Shown here: piece after piece, positions 1 to 7,470 of the stretch
How the letters are laid out: each line of letters begins with the position of its first letter
How positions within the stretch are numbered: the first letter of the stretch is position 1
Source: Clostridiaceae bacterium
GTDB lineage: Bacteria > Bacillota_A > Clostridia > Clostridiales > Clostridiaceae
Length of the DNA: 12,554 bases
Assembly: GCA_029256485.1 (NCBI GenBank)
Contig: JAQSXU010000159.1
Location: forward strand, 1 to 12,554
Direction of reading: 5' to 3'
The notes under the pieces: generated by a model
Seen by the model: the letters and a program-made list of their open reading frames with translations, nothing else
Told to the model about the DNA's origin: nothing
The model's database searches: none
Made by a program: the position numbers and the translations under genes

Positions 1-1
1 T

Positions 2-97
2 TCCTGGGTAGTTAGAAAATTCATAACTGATATTTCCAGTATTAATATTGAAAACACAAATGCAGGTATAAGAGAAGCAGAGGCTTGTTTCATATAA
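2..97 (+). CDS. Probable C-terminal tail of an unidentified protein (5' part outside window)
   Basis: An open frame enters from the left edge and gives 31 residues ending in ...REAEACFI and TAA at 95-97. I do not recognise the family. The case for coding is compositional: about 80% of codons start with a purine and the strand is purine-rich, as in clostridial genes. The opposite strand is also open here, with an ATG at 93 and a hydrophobic run beginning MKQASASLIPAF. It has weaker purine-first periodicity (about half of codons) and only a poor upstream AGG as ribosome site. If the + reading is right, the gene converges with the DUF4230 gene. Moderate to low certainty. Confidence 0.4.
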   Translation, partial: SWVVRKFITDISSINIENTNAGIREAEACFI

Positions 98-98
98 A

Positions 99-182
99 GC
101 CTGTCCCTTACGGGAATTGTTTTGGCGCAGATAATAGACAACCTTCGGTTAAAGAGCCTTAAAGCTCATATTAGAAGGCTCT
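99..182. other. Hairpin-rich non-coding stretch
   Basis: Several inverted repeats sit close together: TCCC-TTAC-GGGA (104-115), AACC-TTC-GGTT (140-150) and an 8-bp stem AGAGCCTT/AAGGCTCT (153-160 with 175-182, loop 14). GCC 99-101 can also pair with GGC 124-126. GAGC 154-157 could instead pair with GCTC 164-167, which would compete with the 8-bp stem. Neither strand has a good U-tract after the stem. It may be a 3'-end or terminator region, or a structured leader of a - strand gene. I could not match it to a known riboswitch class. Confidence 0.35.
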
Positions 183-282
183 AAAATATAATTTAATCTA
201 ATAAAAGTTTTTAAATAATAATTATATTAAATTACATCAACACTATTTTATAAAAGAGCCATAATACCTAAGTAAATAGATG

Positions 283-345
283 AAATAACAAATAAAGTTG
301 CTTTTCCAACATTATTTGATACTTGATCTTTAATCTTTGTTATTT
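283..345. repeat. Inverted repeat at the 3' end of the DUF4230 gene
   Basis: Perfect 10-bp arms AAATAACAAA (283-292) and TTTGTTATTT (336-345) enclose a smaller hairpin, GTTG-CTTTTC-CAAC (297-310). The right arm overlaps the stop codon of the - strand DUF4230 gene, so the RNA could fold as a 3'-end structure. It is A/T-only apart from one G/C pair and has no clear U-tract. The rest of 183-282 is A/T-rich with nothing I can name. Confidence 0.3.
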
Positions 346-948
346 AAATATAATGTTTACTTCTTTAAATCCAAGTGACTTCAACAGCTCGGTTAAAAGT
401 GTTTTTGCATTGGTGTCACTTTCAGTTAACAGGCCTTTTTTTATGACAGCTTGTTCAACTGTTGACTTTTGATTTGAAATTTCATTAACCATGTCTTGAA
501 GCTGAAGCTTGTTAAATACACTGGATTTTTCATCATATAAATGTATTGAGCTTTCATCAATAACGTGGTCAAGAATTTTAGACTTTTCCAGAGTTATGGT
601 TATGGTATCATTATTTTTCATATCAATTTTTGCCTTTGTTAAATCAACTCCAGCTTTAATATATCCATCATATTGAAGCAGAAAATATTTTTCCGTAAAT
701 GGCAGGTCAATTCCGTTTATTGTTTTATTATTTTTAAGTTCCAGCACTTTTGTATATGAATATTTTGTAGTTGCCAGTTCTTTGATTTTAACAAGTTTTT
801 CTTGCACTATACTGCTGGTTATGGTGTTTTTTTGCTTTATGTTTTTTATGCTGATTAGTGTGAAAATGGATAACAGTATTATTACGCACACTAAAAATAC
901 AGGCATAAATCTCTTAATTTTTTTAATTTTACTTACTTTTGATTCCAT
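340..948 (-). CDS. Membrane-anchored DUF4230 family protein
   Basis: 202 residues. A basic N-terminus (KVSKIKKIKR) precedes one transmembrane segment at about residues 14-34, and the rest is predicted extracytoplasmic. Residues about 47-200 carry DUF4230-like features: KELATTKYSYTKVLELK, an internal GIDLPFTEK, the DGYIKAGVDL strand, ILDHVIDESSIHLYDEKSSVFN, and a C-terminal helix with KKGLL. The function of DUF4230 is not established, so I assign none. The start is set by AAAGGAGAA about 8 nt upstream on the - strand (near 953-960). It is divergent from the deacetylase gene, with a 211-bp A/T-rich spacer. Family assignment is by remembered pattern and fairly confident. Confidence 0.82.
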   Translation of the reverse strand: MESKVSKIKKIKRFMPVFLVCVIILLSIFTLISIKNIKQKNTITSSIVQEKLVKIKELATTKYSYTKVLELKNNKTINGIDLPFTEKYFLLQYDGYIKAGVDLTKAKIDMKNNDTITITLEKSKILDHVIDESSIHLYDEKSSVFNKLQLQDMVNEISNQKSTVEQAVIKKGLLTESDTNAKTLLTELLKSLGFKEVNIIFK

Positions 949-1159
949 GAAATTCTCCTTTAAAATTTAATTGAAATGTAATTATATATTAATTTATTCT
1001 TATGTGTTTTAGGATATAATTTTAACTATAATAAAGTACAATAATAAAACAGCATTATATTAATAACATTGTATTACTGTAAATGAAAAATTACCAGTAA
1101 ATTGATATAATTTGTAATAAAATGCAAAGTTAAATAATTAGTATGAAAAAGGTGTAAAT

Positions 1160-2035
1160 ATGAGAAGGGTTATAATAGTATTTCTTATTCTAATGTGTAC
1201 AATTTTATTATATATAAATTTTAATAAAAATGTAATGTATTCCAGAAATCAGAATTCTAAAATTAAAGACGGTGAAACAGTCAGTGCAAAGAGTGCTAAA
1301 GGTAAAAATAATACTACTGTTTATTCTATTAAGGGGAAATCAGTTAATATTACAGGAAAAAATCTTATATTGATGAATGAATCAAGAGAAAGTGACAGAG
1401 CCATGGCTGTTAAGTATCCAAACATGGTTTTTATAAATGGGAACACGGTTAGAAAGCAGGCAGCGCTCACATTTGATGATGGCATAGATCCTAAAATAAC
1501 TCCTGACATATTGAAAATATTGAAGGACAATAATGTAAAGGCCAGCTTTTTTGTAGTTGGCAAAACTGTTTTAAAAAATAGTGACATAGTTAAAAAAGCA
1601 TATTATGATGGAAATCTTATATTAAATCACAGCTACAATCATATTGAACTGCCAAAGGCTAAAGATCAGGTTATTAAAGAGGAAATTACAAAAACAGAGG
1701 ATGCTATTTATTCAGTTATAGGGAAAAGACCTGACATAATAAGGCCTCCCTATGGAGAAATAAATGATAATTTAGTAAAAATTGAAACTGAACTGGGGTA
1801 CAAAGCTGCGGTACTGTGGTCAACAGACACACTGGATTGGTCACAAAAGGAACCTGACAGCATTGTTAATAATGTTATAGATAATGTACGCCCTGGAGAA
1901 ATTATTTTAATGCATGCAAATGAAGATAAAGGTGCCACTGTAAAAGCTCTCCCTATTATTATCAAAAAATTAAAGTCAATGGGGTATGAAATTGTAACTC
2001 TGGATAGGATTTTAAATATTCAGCCATACAAATAA
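1160..2035 (+). CDS. Membrane-anchored polysaccharide deacetylase (NodB/CE4 family)
   Basis: 291 residues. An uncleaved anchor or signal segment at residues 4-20 (VIIVFLILMCTILLYIN) is followed by a low-complexity linker and a NodB domain at about 98-285. All CE4 motifs are present: TFDDG at 104-108 (D106 catalytic base, D107 metal ligand), H157-S-Y-N-H161 (metal ligands), RPPYG at 195-199, the D226-W227 motif, and LMH at 250-252 (catalytic His). Family members remove N-acetyl groups from peptidoglycan or chitin-like sugars outside the cell. Peptidoglycan GlcNAc or MurNAc is the likely substrate here, but the sequence does not decide it. The start follows AAAAAGGTG with a 5-nt gap. Isoleucine follows TFDDG where proline is more usual, a harmless variation. 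Confidence 0.9.
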   Translation: MRRVIIVFLILMCTILLYINFNKNVMYSRNQNSKIKDGETVSAKSAKGKNNTTVYSIKGKSVNITGKNLILMNESRESDRAMAVKYPNMVFINGNTVRKQAALTFDDGIDPKITPDILKILKDNNVKASFFVVGKTVLKNSDIVKKAYYDGNLILNHSYNHIELPKAKDQVIKEEITKTEDAIYSVIGKRPDIIRPPYGEINDNLVKIETELGYKAAVLWSTDTLDWSQKEPDSIVNNVIDNVRPGEIILMHANEDKGATVKALPIIIKKLKSMGYEIVTLDRILNIQPYK

Positions 2036-2119
2036 AACAGTACCAAGACATAATATAACAGAAAAGTAAGCTGTACTAATATTTTTTTGAAAATCGCATA
2101 AAATAAATGAAAAAAGGTA

Positions 2120-2148
2120 TTGATACAGAACTAAAAAAAATATATAAT
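2120..2148 (+). promoter_or_regulatory. Sigma-A promoter of pflB
   Basis: TTGATA (2120-2125) and TATAAT (2143-2148) are separated by exactly 17 bp. The -35 matches consensus at 5 of 6 positions and the -10 at 6 of 6. The expected start is near 2155, about 43 nt before the ATG. It is the clearest host promoter upstream of a protein-coding gene in the window. Confidence 0.75.
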
Positions 2149-2157
2149 AGCATTGTA

Positions 2158-2174
2158 AGTTAATACTATTAACT
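2158..2174. promoter_or_regulatory. Candidate operator: perfect palindrome downstream of the pflB -10
   Basis: AGTTAATA-C-TATTAACT is a perfect 8-bp inverted repeat around one central base, placed at about +3 to +19 of the predicted transcript. A dimeric repressor bound there would block initiation. The GTTAA...TTAAC core resembles sites of the redox repressor Rex (TTGTTAA-N4-TTAACAA), but the spacer between the GTTAA/TTAAC halves is 5 rather than 4. Rex is therefore only one possibility. Confidence 0.5.
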
Positions 2175-2197
2175 AAAGAAAAGGGAGATGTGGTTTT

Positions 2198-4444
2198 ATG
2201 GTTAAACAGTGGACAAACTTTTCAGAGGGTAATTGGACAAAAGAAATAGATGTAAGAAATTTCATTCAGAAAAATTATAAACCTTTTTTTGGAGATGACA
2301 GCTTTTTAAGTGCACCATCAGAAAAAACTAAAAAACTTTGGGACAAGGCTTATGATTTAATAGTTGAAGAAATTAAAAAAGGCATAATAGATGTTGAGAC
2401 AGAAGAATTTTCTGGTATAAATAATTTTAAACCTGGATATTTAGACAGGGAGAACGAAGTAATTGTTGGTTTTCAAACAGATGCTCCATTAAAGAGAATA
2501 ATGAATCCATATGGCGGCATGAGAATGCTGGAACAGTCTTTGGAAGAGTATGGCTTTAAGATGAATGAGCAGATTGAAAAGAATTTCAATGAATTTAGGA
2601 AAACTCACAACCAGGGCGTTTTTGATGCATACACAGATGAAATAAGGACAGCTAGAACAGTTGGATTATTAACAGGACTTCCAGATGCTTATGGAAGAGG
2701 AAGAATAATAGGTGACTACAGAAGACTTGCTCTTTATGGTATAGATTATTTAGTTGGAGAAAAGAAAAAGGATTTGAAAAATCTTAAAGGATCAGCAACT
2801 GAAGATTTAATCAGAAAAAGAGAAGAGGTTTCTGAGCAGATCAGAGCTTTAGCTGAAATTAAGGAAATGGCAGCATCCTATGGTTGTGATATATCTAAAC
2901 CATCAGAAAATGCTAAAGAAGCAGTACAGGCAATATACTTTGGATATTTAGCAGCGGTTAAGGAAAACAATGGGGCTGCAATGTCTTTAGGAAGAACATC
3001 AACTTTTATTGATATATACATTGAAAGAGATATAAACAATGGGCTTATTACAGAAGAGCAAGCTCAGGAAATTATAGATCAGTTTGTTATTAAGCTGAGA
3101 ATGATAAGACATTTAAGAACTCCAGAATACAATGAATTATTTGGCGGAGATCCAAACTGGATAACCGAATCCATTGGAGGAGTAAGCATAAATGGCAAGC
3201 CTCTGGTAACTAAAACTTCTTTTAGATTCCTGCACACCTTAACTAATTTAGGAGCTGCTCCAGAACCTAACATGACAGTTTTATGGTCAGAGAAGCTGCC
3301 TGAAAGCTTTAAAAAGTATTGTGCTAAGATGTCTATTGCAACTGATTCAATTCAGTACGAAAATGATGACATAATGAGACCTATTTATGGGGATGATTAT
3401 GGTATAGCATGCTGTGTTTCAGCTATGGAAATTGGGAAGAGAATGCAGTTTTTTGGAGCAAGATGCAACCTTGCAAAGCAGGTTCTTTACGCTATAAACG
3501 GCGGAGTTGACGAAAAGAAGAAAAAGAAGGACGGAAGCTTATACAAGGTAGTTCCAGGAATTGAACCTATAAAAGATGAAGTATTAGATTTTGACAAAGT
3601 AATAAAGAATTTAGATAAGGTTATGAAATGGGTAGCAGAAATGTATGTAGACACCATGAATACAATTCACTATATGCATGATAAATATGCGTATGAAAGA
3701 GGACAGATGGCTCTACATGATACTGAGGTTAAGAGATTTATGGCATTTGGAGTAGCTGGATTGTCCTGTGCAGCAGATTCATTAAGTGCAATAAAATATG
3801 CTAAAGTAAAGCCAATAAGAGACGAAAATGGAATTGCAGTAGACTTTGAAGTTGCAGGGGATTTCCCTAAGTATGGAAATGATGACGACAGAGTAGACGA
3901 TTTGGCTGTAGATTTAATAAAGAAATTCTCTAGAGAATTAAAGAAACACCCTGCATACAGAGATGCAGAGCACACTTTATCAGCTTTAACAATAACTTCA
4001 AATGTGGTTTATGGTAAGAAAACAGGTTCCACACCAGATGGAAGAAAAGCTGGAGAACCATTGGCACCGGGAGCAAACCCAATGCATGGAAGAGATGAAA
4101 ATGGTGCACTGGCATCACTTAACTCTGTTGCTAAGATACCATACAGAAAGTATTGTCAGGATGGAGTATCAAATACATTTTCAATAATTCCAGATGCACT
4201 TGGAAAAGATAGTGATACAAGAATAAATAATCTTGTAAATATGATGGATGGATACTTTGGCCAGGCAGCCTTCCACTTAAACGTAAATGTACTAAGAAGA
4301 GAAACTTTAGTTGATGCTTATGAGCATCCTGAAAAATATCCAATGTTAACTATAAGAGTATCTGGATATGCAGTTCACTTTAATAGATTGTCAAAGGAAC
4401 AACAGTTAGAAGTTATCAAAAGAACATTCCATGAAAGAATGTAG
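2198..4444 (+). CDS. pflB: Pyruvate formate-lyase (formate C-acetyltransferase)
   Basis: 748 residues, full length for the family. It converts pyruvate and CoA to acetyl-CoA and formate in anaerobic metabolism, in the cytoplasm. The active-site pair C405-C406 lies in IACCVSAM. The glycyl-radical residue is G723 in RVSGYAV (codon 4364-4366), 25 residues from the C-terminus as expected. Other family landmarks are [17 protein letters not shown] and the [20 protein letters not shown] segment. The start follows AAGGGAGATG with a suitable gap. The activase follows about 100 bp downstream. Regulation is probably through the promoter and palindrome just upstream. The CCVS motif and close fit to true PFL argue against a diol dehydratase or benzylsuccinate synthase-like paralog. 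Confidence 0.97.
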   Translation: MVKQWTNFSEGNWTKEIDVRNFIQKNYKPFFGDDSFLSAPSEKTKKLWDKAYDLIVEEIKKGIIDVETEEFSGINNFKPGYLDRENEVIVGFQTDAPLKRIMNPYGGMRMLEQSLEEYGFKMNEQIEKNFNEFRKTHNQGVFDAYTDEIRTARTVGLLTGLPDAYGRGRIIGDYRRLALYGIDYLVGEKKKDLKNLKGSATEDLIRKREEVSEQIRALAEIKEMAASYGCDISKPSENAKEAVQAIYFGYLAAVKENNGAAMSLGRTSTFIDIYIERDINNGLITEEQAQEIIDQFVIKLRMIRHLRTPEYNELFGGDPNWITESIGGVSINGKPLVTKTSFRFLHTLTNLGAAPEPNMTVLWSEKLPESFKKYCAKMSIATDSIQYENDDIMRPIYGDDYGIACCVSAMEIGKRMQFFGARCNLAKQVLYAINGGVDEKKKKKDGSLYKVVPGIEPIKDEVLDFDKVIKNLDKVMKWVAEMYVDTMNTIHYMHDKYAYERGQMALHDTEVKRFMAFGVAGLSCAADSLSAIKYAKVKPIRDENGIAVDFEVAGDFPKYGNDDDRVDDLAVDLIKKFSRELKKHPAYRDAEHTLSALTITSNVVYGKKTGSTPDGRKAGEPLAPGANPMHGRDENGALASLNSVAKIPYRKYCQDGVSNTFSIIPDALGKDSDTRINNLVNMMDGYFGQAAFHLNVNVLRRETLVDAYEHPEKYPMLTIRVSGYAVHFNRLSKEQQLEVIKRTFHERM

Positions 4445-4487
4445 TCTTAAAAAATAGATAGAGAAAAGATAAGAGAATATGAACACT

Positions 4488-4520
4488 AAACAGGCAGGCA
4501 AAGTAATTGCCTGCCTGTTT
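4488..4520 (+). repeat. 13-bp perfect hairpin between pflB and pflA
   Basis: AAACAGGCAGGCA (4488-4500) pairs perfectly with TGCCTGCCTGTTT (4508-4520) across a 7-nt loop. Only three T residues end the stem and GGG follows, so it is not a classical terminator. It may protect the pflB mRNA 3' end, attenuate read-through, or mark a processing point that keeps pflA expression below pflB. The in-frame ATG at 4507 lies in this hairpin, a further reason to reject it as the pflA start. Confidence 0.7.
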
Positions 4521-4551
4521 GGGTATTATGAGTATTGAGGGAGGAAATATT

Positions 4552-5271
4552 ATGACAAAAGGGAGAATTCATTCCTTTGAAAGTATGGGATTGGTTGATG
4601 GTCCCGGAATAAGAAATGTGGTTTTCATGCAGGGGTGCAGTTTAAGATGTGCCTTCTGTCATAATCCAGATACCTGGCTTTTAAATGGAGGCACAGAGGT
4701 GGACTCCAGGGAACTTATTAAAAAGATAATAAGGTTTAAGCCTTACTTTAAGAACAATGGAGGGGTAACCTTCTCCGGCGGAGAACCATTACTGCAGCCG
4801 GAATTTTTAATTGAAATGCTGAAGCTCTGCAAGGAAAATGGTATAAACACAGCTGTGGATACTGCAGGATATGGACTGGGAAATTATGAAGAAATATTGA
4901 AATACACTGACTTAGTGCTTTTAGATATTAAACATATTAATAATGAAGGCTTTAAAAATTTAGTAGGAAAAGACAAGAGCGGCTTTGATGAATTCTTAGA
5001 GGCTGTTCAAAAGGCCGGAACCAAGCTTTGGATAAGACATGTGGTGGTTCCAGGAATAACTGACTCAAAGGAGCATATTAAAAAACTGGCTCAAATTATT
5101 AAAGGAATAAAAAATGTAGAAAAGATTGAACTTCTTCCATATCACACTTTAGGAGTACAAAAATATGCACAGCTTGGGCTGCCATATAGATTAAAAGACA
5201 CAGATGAAATGGATAGAGATGAATTAACTAAACTTGAAGAACTGCTAAAGGCTGAGCTTGAAAAGCAGTAA
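4552..5271 (+). CDS. pflA: Pyruvate formate-lyase-activating enzyme (radical SAM)
   Basis: 239 residues. It uses a [4Fe-4S] cluster and S-adenosylmethionine to generate the glycyl radical on PflB. The radical SAM motif C29-x3-C33-x2-C36 is in MQGCSLRCAFCHNPDTW, and the SAM-binding VTFSGGEPLLQPEF follows. HSFESMGLVDGPGIRNVVF is typical of PFL activases, and there is no extra ferredoxin domain of the kind found in glycerol dehydratase activases. I chose 4552 because GAGGGAGGAAATATT sits directly before it. The upstream in-frame ATGs at 4507 and 4528 lack a usable site. The gene is probably cotranscribed with pflB across the intergenic hairpin. Confidence 0.95.
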   Translation: MTKGRIHSFESMGLVDGPGIRNVVFMQGCSLRCAFCHNPDTWLLNGGTEVDSRELIKKIIRFKPYFKNNGGVTFSGGEPLLQPEFLIEMLKLCKENGINTAVDTAGYGLGNYEEILKYTDLVLLDIKHINNEGFKNLVGKDKSGFDEFLEAVQKAGTKLWIRHVVVPGITDSKEHIKKLAQIIKGIKNVEKIELLPYHTLGVQKYAQLGLPYRLKDTDEMDRDELTKLEELLKAELEKQ

Positions 5272-5315
5272 ATTTTTCAAATACAAATACATTGAATATT
5301 ATGTAAAGCTTTTAC

Positions 5316-5355
5316 AGGCTGCTGATTGACTATTGGCAGCTTTTTATTTTTATTT
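5316..5355 (+). terminator. Intrinsic terminator after pflA
   Basis: AGGCTGC (5316-5322) pairs with GCAGCTT (5336-5342) with one G-U pair. The stem can extend inward with TGA/TTG pairs, and a T-rich tail (TTTTTATTTTTATTT) follows. It closes the pflB-pflA unit. Confidence 0.8.
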
Positions 5356-5363
5356 AAGTTATG

Positions 5364-5377
5364 CTATTATATAATAG
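5364..5377 (+). promoter_or_regulatory. Possible -10 region of the HAD gene
   Basis: TATAAT at 5370-5375 is a consensus -10 about 28 nt before the HAD start codon. No convincing -35 stands 16-18 bp upstream because that stretch is the T-tail of the terminator. The -10 lies in the perfect but A/T-rich palindrome CTATTATATAATAG (5364-5377), which may be chance. Confidence 0.35.
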
Positions 5378-5402
5378 AAAATAGTAAAGTGGAGGAAAAT
5401 AT

Positions 5403-6197
5403 ATGATAAAGTTAATCGCATCTGATTTAGATGGAACATTAGTGAATGATGAAGGAAAAATAAGCTATAAAATATATGACATGATTTCAAAATTAAATAA
5501 AAAGGGAGTAAAATTTGCAGCGGCAAGTGGACGAACCTATTTACAATTAAAAAATAACTTCAGAGACGTTAATGAAAACATGATATTTGTTGCTCATAAT
5601 GGGGCTTTGATAAAAGAAAACAAGGCAAAAAAGCCTATATACTCAAATTCAATATCTGAAGAAAATTTAAAACTTATATTAAGTCTTAAGCCTGATTTAG
5701 GTGAAGAAATCCTTTTATCTGCTGATGATGAGGCATTTGTTGTTAAGCCATCTCATAAATTATTAAAGGAGTTTAATGATTATGGGGTACCATATGTAAT
5801 ATTGAACTCATATGATGAAATAAAGAAGCCCATATACAAAATTTCATATTTTGTTACAGCAGAAGCAAGCAGGGATATGCTGGAGTTTTTAAAGAATGAA
5901 TTAAATGACCAATTGGACTTTGTGGCATCCGGCCAAAAATGGGTGGACATTATGAATAAGGGTGTCAGCAAGGGAAGTGCTATTAAAATACTTCAGCAGA
6001 AATATGGTATCGATAAGGAAAACACTATGGTTTTTGGAGATTATTATAATGATTTGACTATGTTTAAAAATGCAACTTACAGCTATGCCATGGACAATGC
6101 TCCTGAGGATGTTAAAAAACATGCTAAGTTTGTTGCAGACAGCAATAATAATAATGGGGTGTATAATGTAATTAGAAGGTATGAGGCATCTATCTAG
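5403..6197 (+). CDS. Cof-type HAD-IIB family phosphatase
   Basis: 264 residues, usual for the Cof/YidA group of sugar-phosphate and flavin-phosphate phosphatases; the substrate is not predictable. Motif I is DLDGT (nucleophile D8, acid/base D10). The motif II region is AASGR (40-44), motif III lysine is K190 in GVSKGSA, and motif IV is GDYYND (D213, D217). The C2-type cap lies between about 80 and 185. The NAPEDVKKHAKFVADSNNN tail is characteristic. A GGAGG site is about 8 nt before the ATG. The alpha/beta hydrolase follows after 40 bp with no terminator, so the two are probably cotranscribed. Confidence 0.92.
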   Translation: MIKLIASDLDGTLVNDEGKISYKIYDMISKLNKKGVKFAAASGRTYLQLKNNFRDVNENMIFVAHNGALIKENKAKKPIYSNSISEENLKLILSLKPDLGEEILLSADDEAFVVKPSHKLLKEFNDYGVPYVILNSYDEIKKPIYKISYFVTAEASRDMLEFLKNELNDQLDFVASGQKWVDIMNKGVSKGSAIKILQQKYGIDKENTMVFGDYYNDLTMFKNATYSYAMDNAPEDVKKHAKFVADSNNNNGVYNVIRRYEASI

Positions 6198-6237
6198 TTA
6201 TTTGGAACTGTTTTAAAATATGTGGAGATGAACTTAA

Positions 6238-7236
6238 ATGAAATTAAAGCACAAAAAAATTATATTAAAAGCAGTAATTATTATATTTATCATTATATTT
6301 GTAATAGTAAATATTGCTGGAATTTACATTGGAAACATATTTTATAATAAAGTTTGCAAAATAAGTATTGATAGAACTCAAGATGCATATGAGACCTTTA
6401 AGCAGTCCTTTAATTATGGCAGGCTGAATGTTTTAGACCAGGAAGAAGTAAGTATTAAATCAAATTTTGGATATAAACTCAGCGGAACATATATAAAAAA
6501 TCCATCGGAAACCCAGAATACTGTGATAATCCTTCATGGTATTACCGGGAGCAGATGGGAAGCCATGAAGTATGCAGATATGTATTTAGACTTAGGCTTT
6601 AATATATTAATCTATGATTCAAGATATCATGGTGGCAGCGGTGGAAACGATGTTTCACTGGGCTACTTTGAAAAATATGACTTAAACAACTGCGTTCAAT
6701 GGGTTAAGCAAAAAAATCCTAAAGGAATTATTGGGGTTCACGGCGAGTCCATGGGAGCAGCTACAGCTTTGCTTCAATCAAAAATGAACGAGGATAAAAA
6801 AACAGTAAGCTTTTATGTGGTGGATTGTCCATATTCTGACTTAACAGAGCTGTTTACCATAAAATTGAGAGAAGAATTGAAACCTCATATGGATATAGTA
6901 ATAAGGGGTATAATTTTTTACAGCAGTATGGTTGCTTTATATAAATCAGGGTTTTCAATTTATTCAATATCACCTGTAAAGGCTATTAAAGATGTGAAAA
7001 CACCTATTATGTTTATTCATGGAGCGGATGATGAATTTATCCCGCCAACAATGACTATGGAGCTGTACTTTGCAAAGAAAGCCCCTAAAAGTATATATAT
7101 AGCCCAAAATGCGGGCCATGCCATGGCTTATCTTACAAACAAAGAGGAATATTCCAGTAAGGTAAGACAATTCCTGCAGGACATTAAAATAATAGATAAA
7201 AACAAAGTACCTTCAGATTTAGCAAATAATAATTAA
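6238..7236 (+). CDS. Membrane-anchored alpha/beta hydrolase
   Basis: 332 residues. One N-terminal transmembrane segment (about 10-35, IIIFIIIFVIVNIAGIYIG) should hold the catalytic domain outside the membrane. The fold is shown by HGITG (100-104, oxyanion region), DSRYHGGSGG, the nucleophile elbow G169-E-S171-M-G173, the acid in HGADDEF (D265 by spacing), and H294 in NAGHA. This resembles the BAAT/YqkD-like serine hydrolases found as surface esterases or peptidases in Firmicutes; the substrate is unknown. The start follows GTGGAGATG with an acceptable gap. The tRNA promoter begins 5 bp after the stop, so this transcript probably reads on to the tRNA terminator. Confidence 0.88.
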   Translation: MKLKHKKIILKAVIIIFIIIFVIVNIAGIYIGNIFYNKVCKISIDRTQDAYETFKQSFNYGRLNVLDQEEVSIKSNFGYKLSGTYIKNPSETQNTVIILHGITGSRWEAMKYADMYLDLGFNILIYDSRYHGGSGGNDVSLGYFEKYDLNNCVQWVKQKNPKGIIGVHGESMGAATALLQSKMNEDKKTVSFYVVDCPYSDLTELFTIKLREELKPHMDIVIRGIIFYSSMVALYKSGFSIYSISPVKAIKDVKTPIMFIHGADDEFIPPTMTMELYFAKKAPKSIYIAQNAGHAMAYLTNKEEYSSKVRQFLQDIKIIDKNKVPSDLANNN

Positions 7237-7240
7237 GCTA

Positions 7241-7269
7241 TTGACATTTTAAATTATATATTATACAAT
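7241..7269 (+). promoter_or_regulatory. Promoter of the tRNA-Glu gene
   Basis: A perfect -35 TTGACA (7241-7246) and a -10 TACAAT (7264-7269, 5 of 6) are separated by 17 bp. Initiation near 7276 would give a leader of about 12 nt before the tRNA 5' end at 7289. The strength fits a stable-RNA promoter and shows the duplicated tRNA locus is probably still transcribed. Confidence 0.75.
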
Positions 7270-7301
7270 GTAAAAGTCATGTTGATATGGCCTCTTGGTC
7301 A

Positions 7302-7403
7302 AGCGGTTAAGACGCCACCCTCTCACGGTGGATACAGGGGTTCGAGTCCCCTAGCGGTTAAGACGCCACCCTCTCACGGTGGATACAGGGGTTCGAGTCC
7401 CCT
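7302..7403 (+). repeat. Tandem direct repeat, 2 x 51 nt, inside tRNA-Glu
   Basis: The units 7302-7352 and 7353-7403 are identical over 51 nt, and both are followed by AG, so the junction is ambiguous by 2 nt. They abut with no spacer. Perfect identity suggests a recent event (att-related recombination or slippage) or an assembly artefact. Confidence 0.95.
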
Positions 7404-7414
7404 AGGGGCTACCA
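7353..7414 (+). other. Probable attL region of the prophage
   Basis: The integrase gene converges on the tRNA 3' end with only 114 bp between. This is the usual geometry for tyrosine-integrase elements that enter at the 3' half of a tRNA gene and rebuild it. The exact core cannot be set from one side. The copy adjoining the phage (7353-7403) plus the acceptor 3' strand and CCA is the best candidate. Confidence 0.5.
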
Positions 7415-7422
7415 ATGAATTG

Positions 7423-7470
7423 AAGAATCAAGGTTTATGAAGAATAAATCTTGGTTCTTTTTATTTTTTC
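7423..7470 (+). terminator. Strong intrinsic terminator after tRNA-Glu
   Basis: AAGAATCAAGGTTTAT (7423-7438) pairs with ATAAATCTTGGTTCTT (7444-7459) over 16 bp with two G-U pairs and a GAAGA loop. TTTTATTTTTT follows. Confidence 0.85.

Larger units (their letters stand above)
7289..7414 (+). tRNA. tRNA-Glu (anticodon CUC) with an internal 51-nt tandem duplication
   Basis: The 5' part GGCCTCT-TGGTC and the 3' part AGGGGCT-ACCA (7404-7414) form the acceptor stem of one tRNA. Between them the D-loop-to-T-stem segment occurs twice (7302-7352 and 7353-7403). Each copy has a CCACC-CTCTCAC-GGTGG anticodon arm with CTC at positions 34-36, so it would read GAG (Glu), and a T arm GGGG-TTCGAGT-CCCC. 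Removing one copy leaves a normal 75-nt tRNA with CCA encoded. As written, the locus cannot fold as a standard cloverleaf. It is a damaged or unusual tRNA gene, or a sequence-assembly error. The adjacent integrase makes it the likely attachment site. Confidence 0.8.

Noticed and set aside
1..93. - strand frame with ATG at 93 and a hydrophobic N-terminus (MKQASASLIPAF...)
   Set aside because: It could be a membrane protein start, but the + strand has much better purine-first codon periodicity and the - strand ribosome site is poor. Only about 31 codons are visible, so this is a preference and not proof.
782..970. + strand 62-codon open frame
   Set aside because: It lies antisense to the N-terminal and promoter part of the DUF4230 gene and its residues are a hydrophobic shadow of that gene; no ribosome site.
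1074..1100. TTACTG...CAGTAA inverted repeat between the divergent DUF4230 and deacetylase genes
   Set aside because: Six-bp arms with a 15-nt spacer in very A/T-rich DNA are easily found by chance. The nearby TATAAT (1106-1111) has no -35 at the right distance.
2036..2095. Possible terminator after the deacetylase (AGTAC...GTACT before a T7 run)
   Set aside because: The stem is only 5 bp with a loop of nearly 30 nt; the T run alone is not enough.
2155..2178. Canonical Rex operator
   Set aside because: Rex sites have four bases between GTTAA and TTAAC; here there are five and the outer TT/AA bases do not match. Kept only as a generic palindrome.
4507..4551. Upstream in-frame start for pflA
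   Set aside because: The ATG sits in the intergenic hairpin without a ribosome site, and the extra 15 residues do not resemble the family N-terminus.
7289..7352. Two separate complete tRNA genes
   Set aside because: There is one acceptor 5' strand (7289-7295) and one 3' strand with CCA (7404-7414). Neither copy alone has both halves, although TCCCCT before the second copy could pair weakly with AGGGG.
7302..7403. CRISPR-like or multi-copy repeat array
   Set aside because: There are only two abutting copies with no spacers, and both are plainly tRNA sequence.
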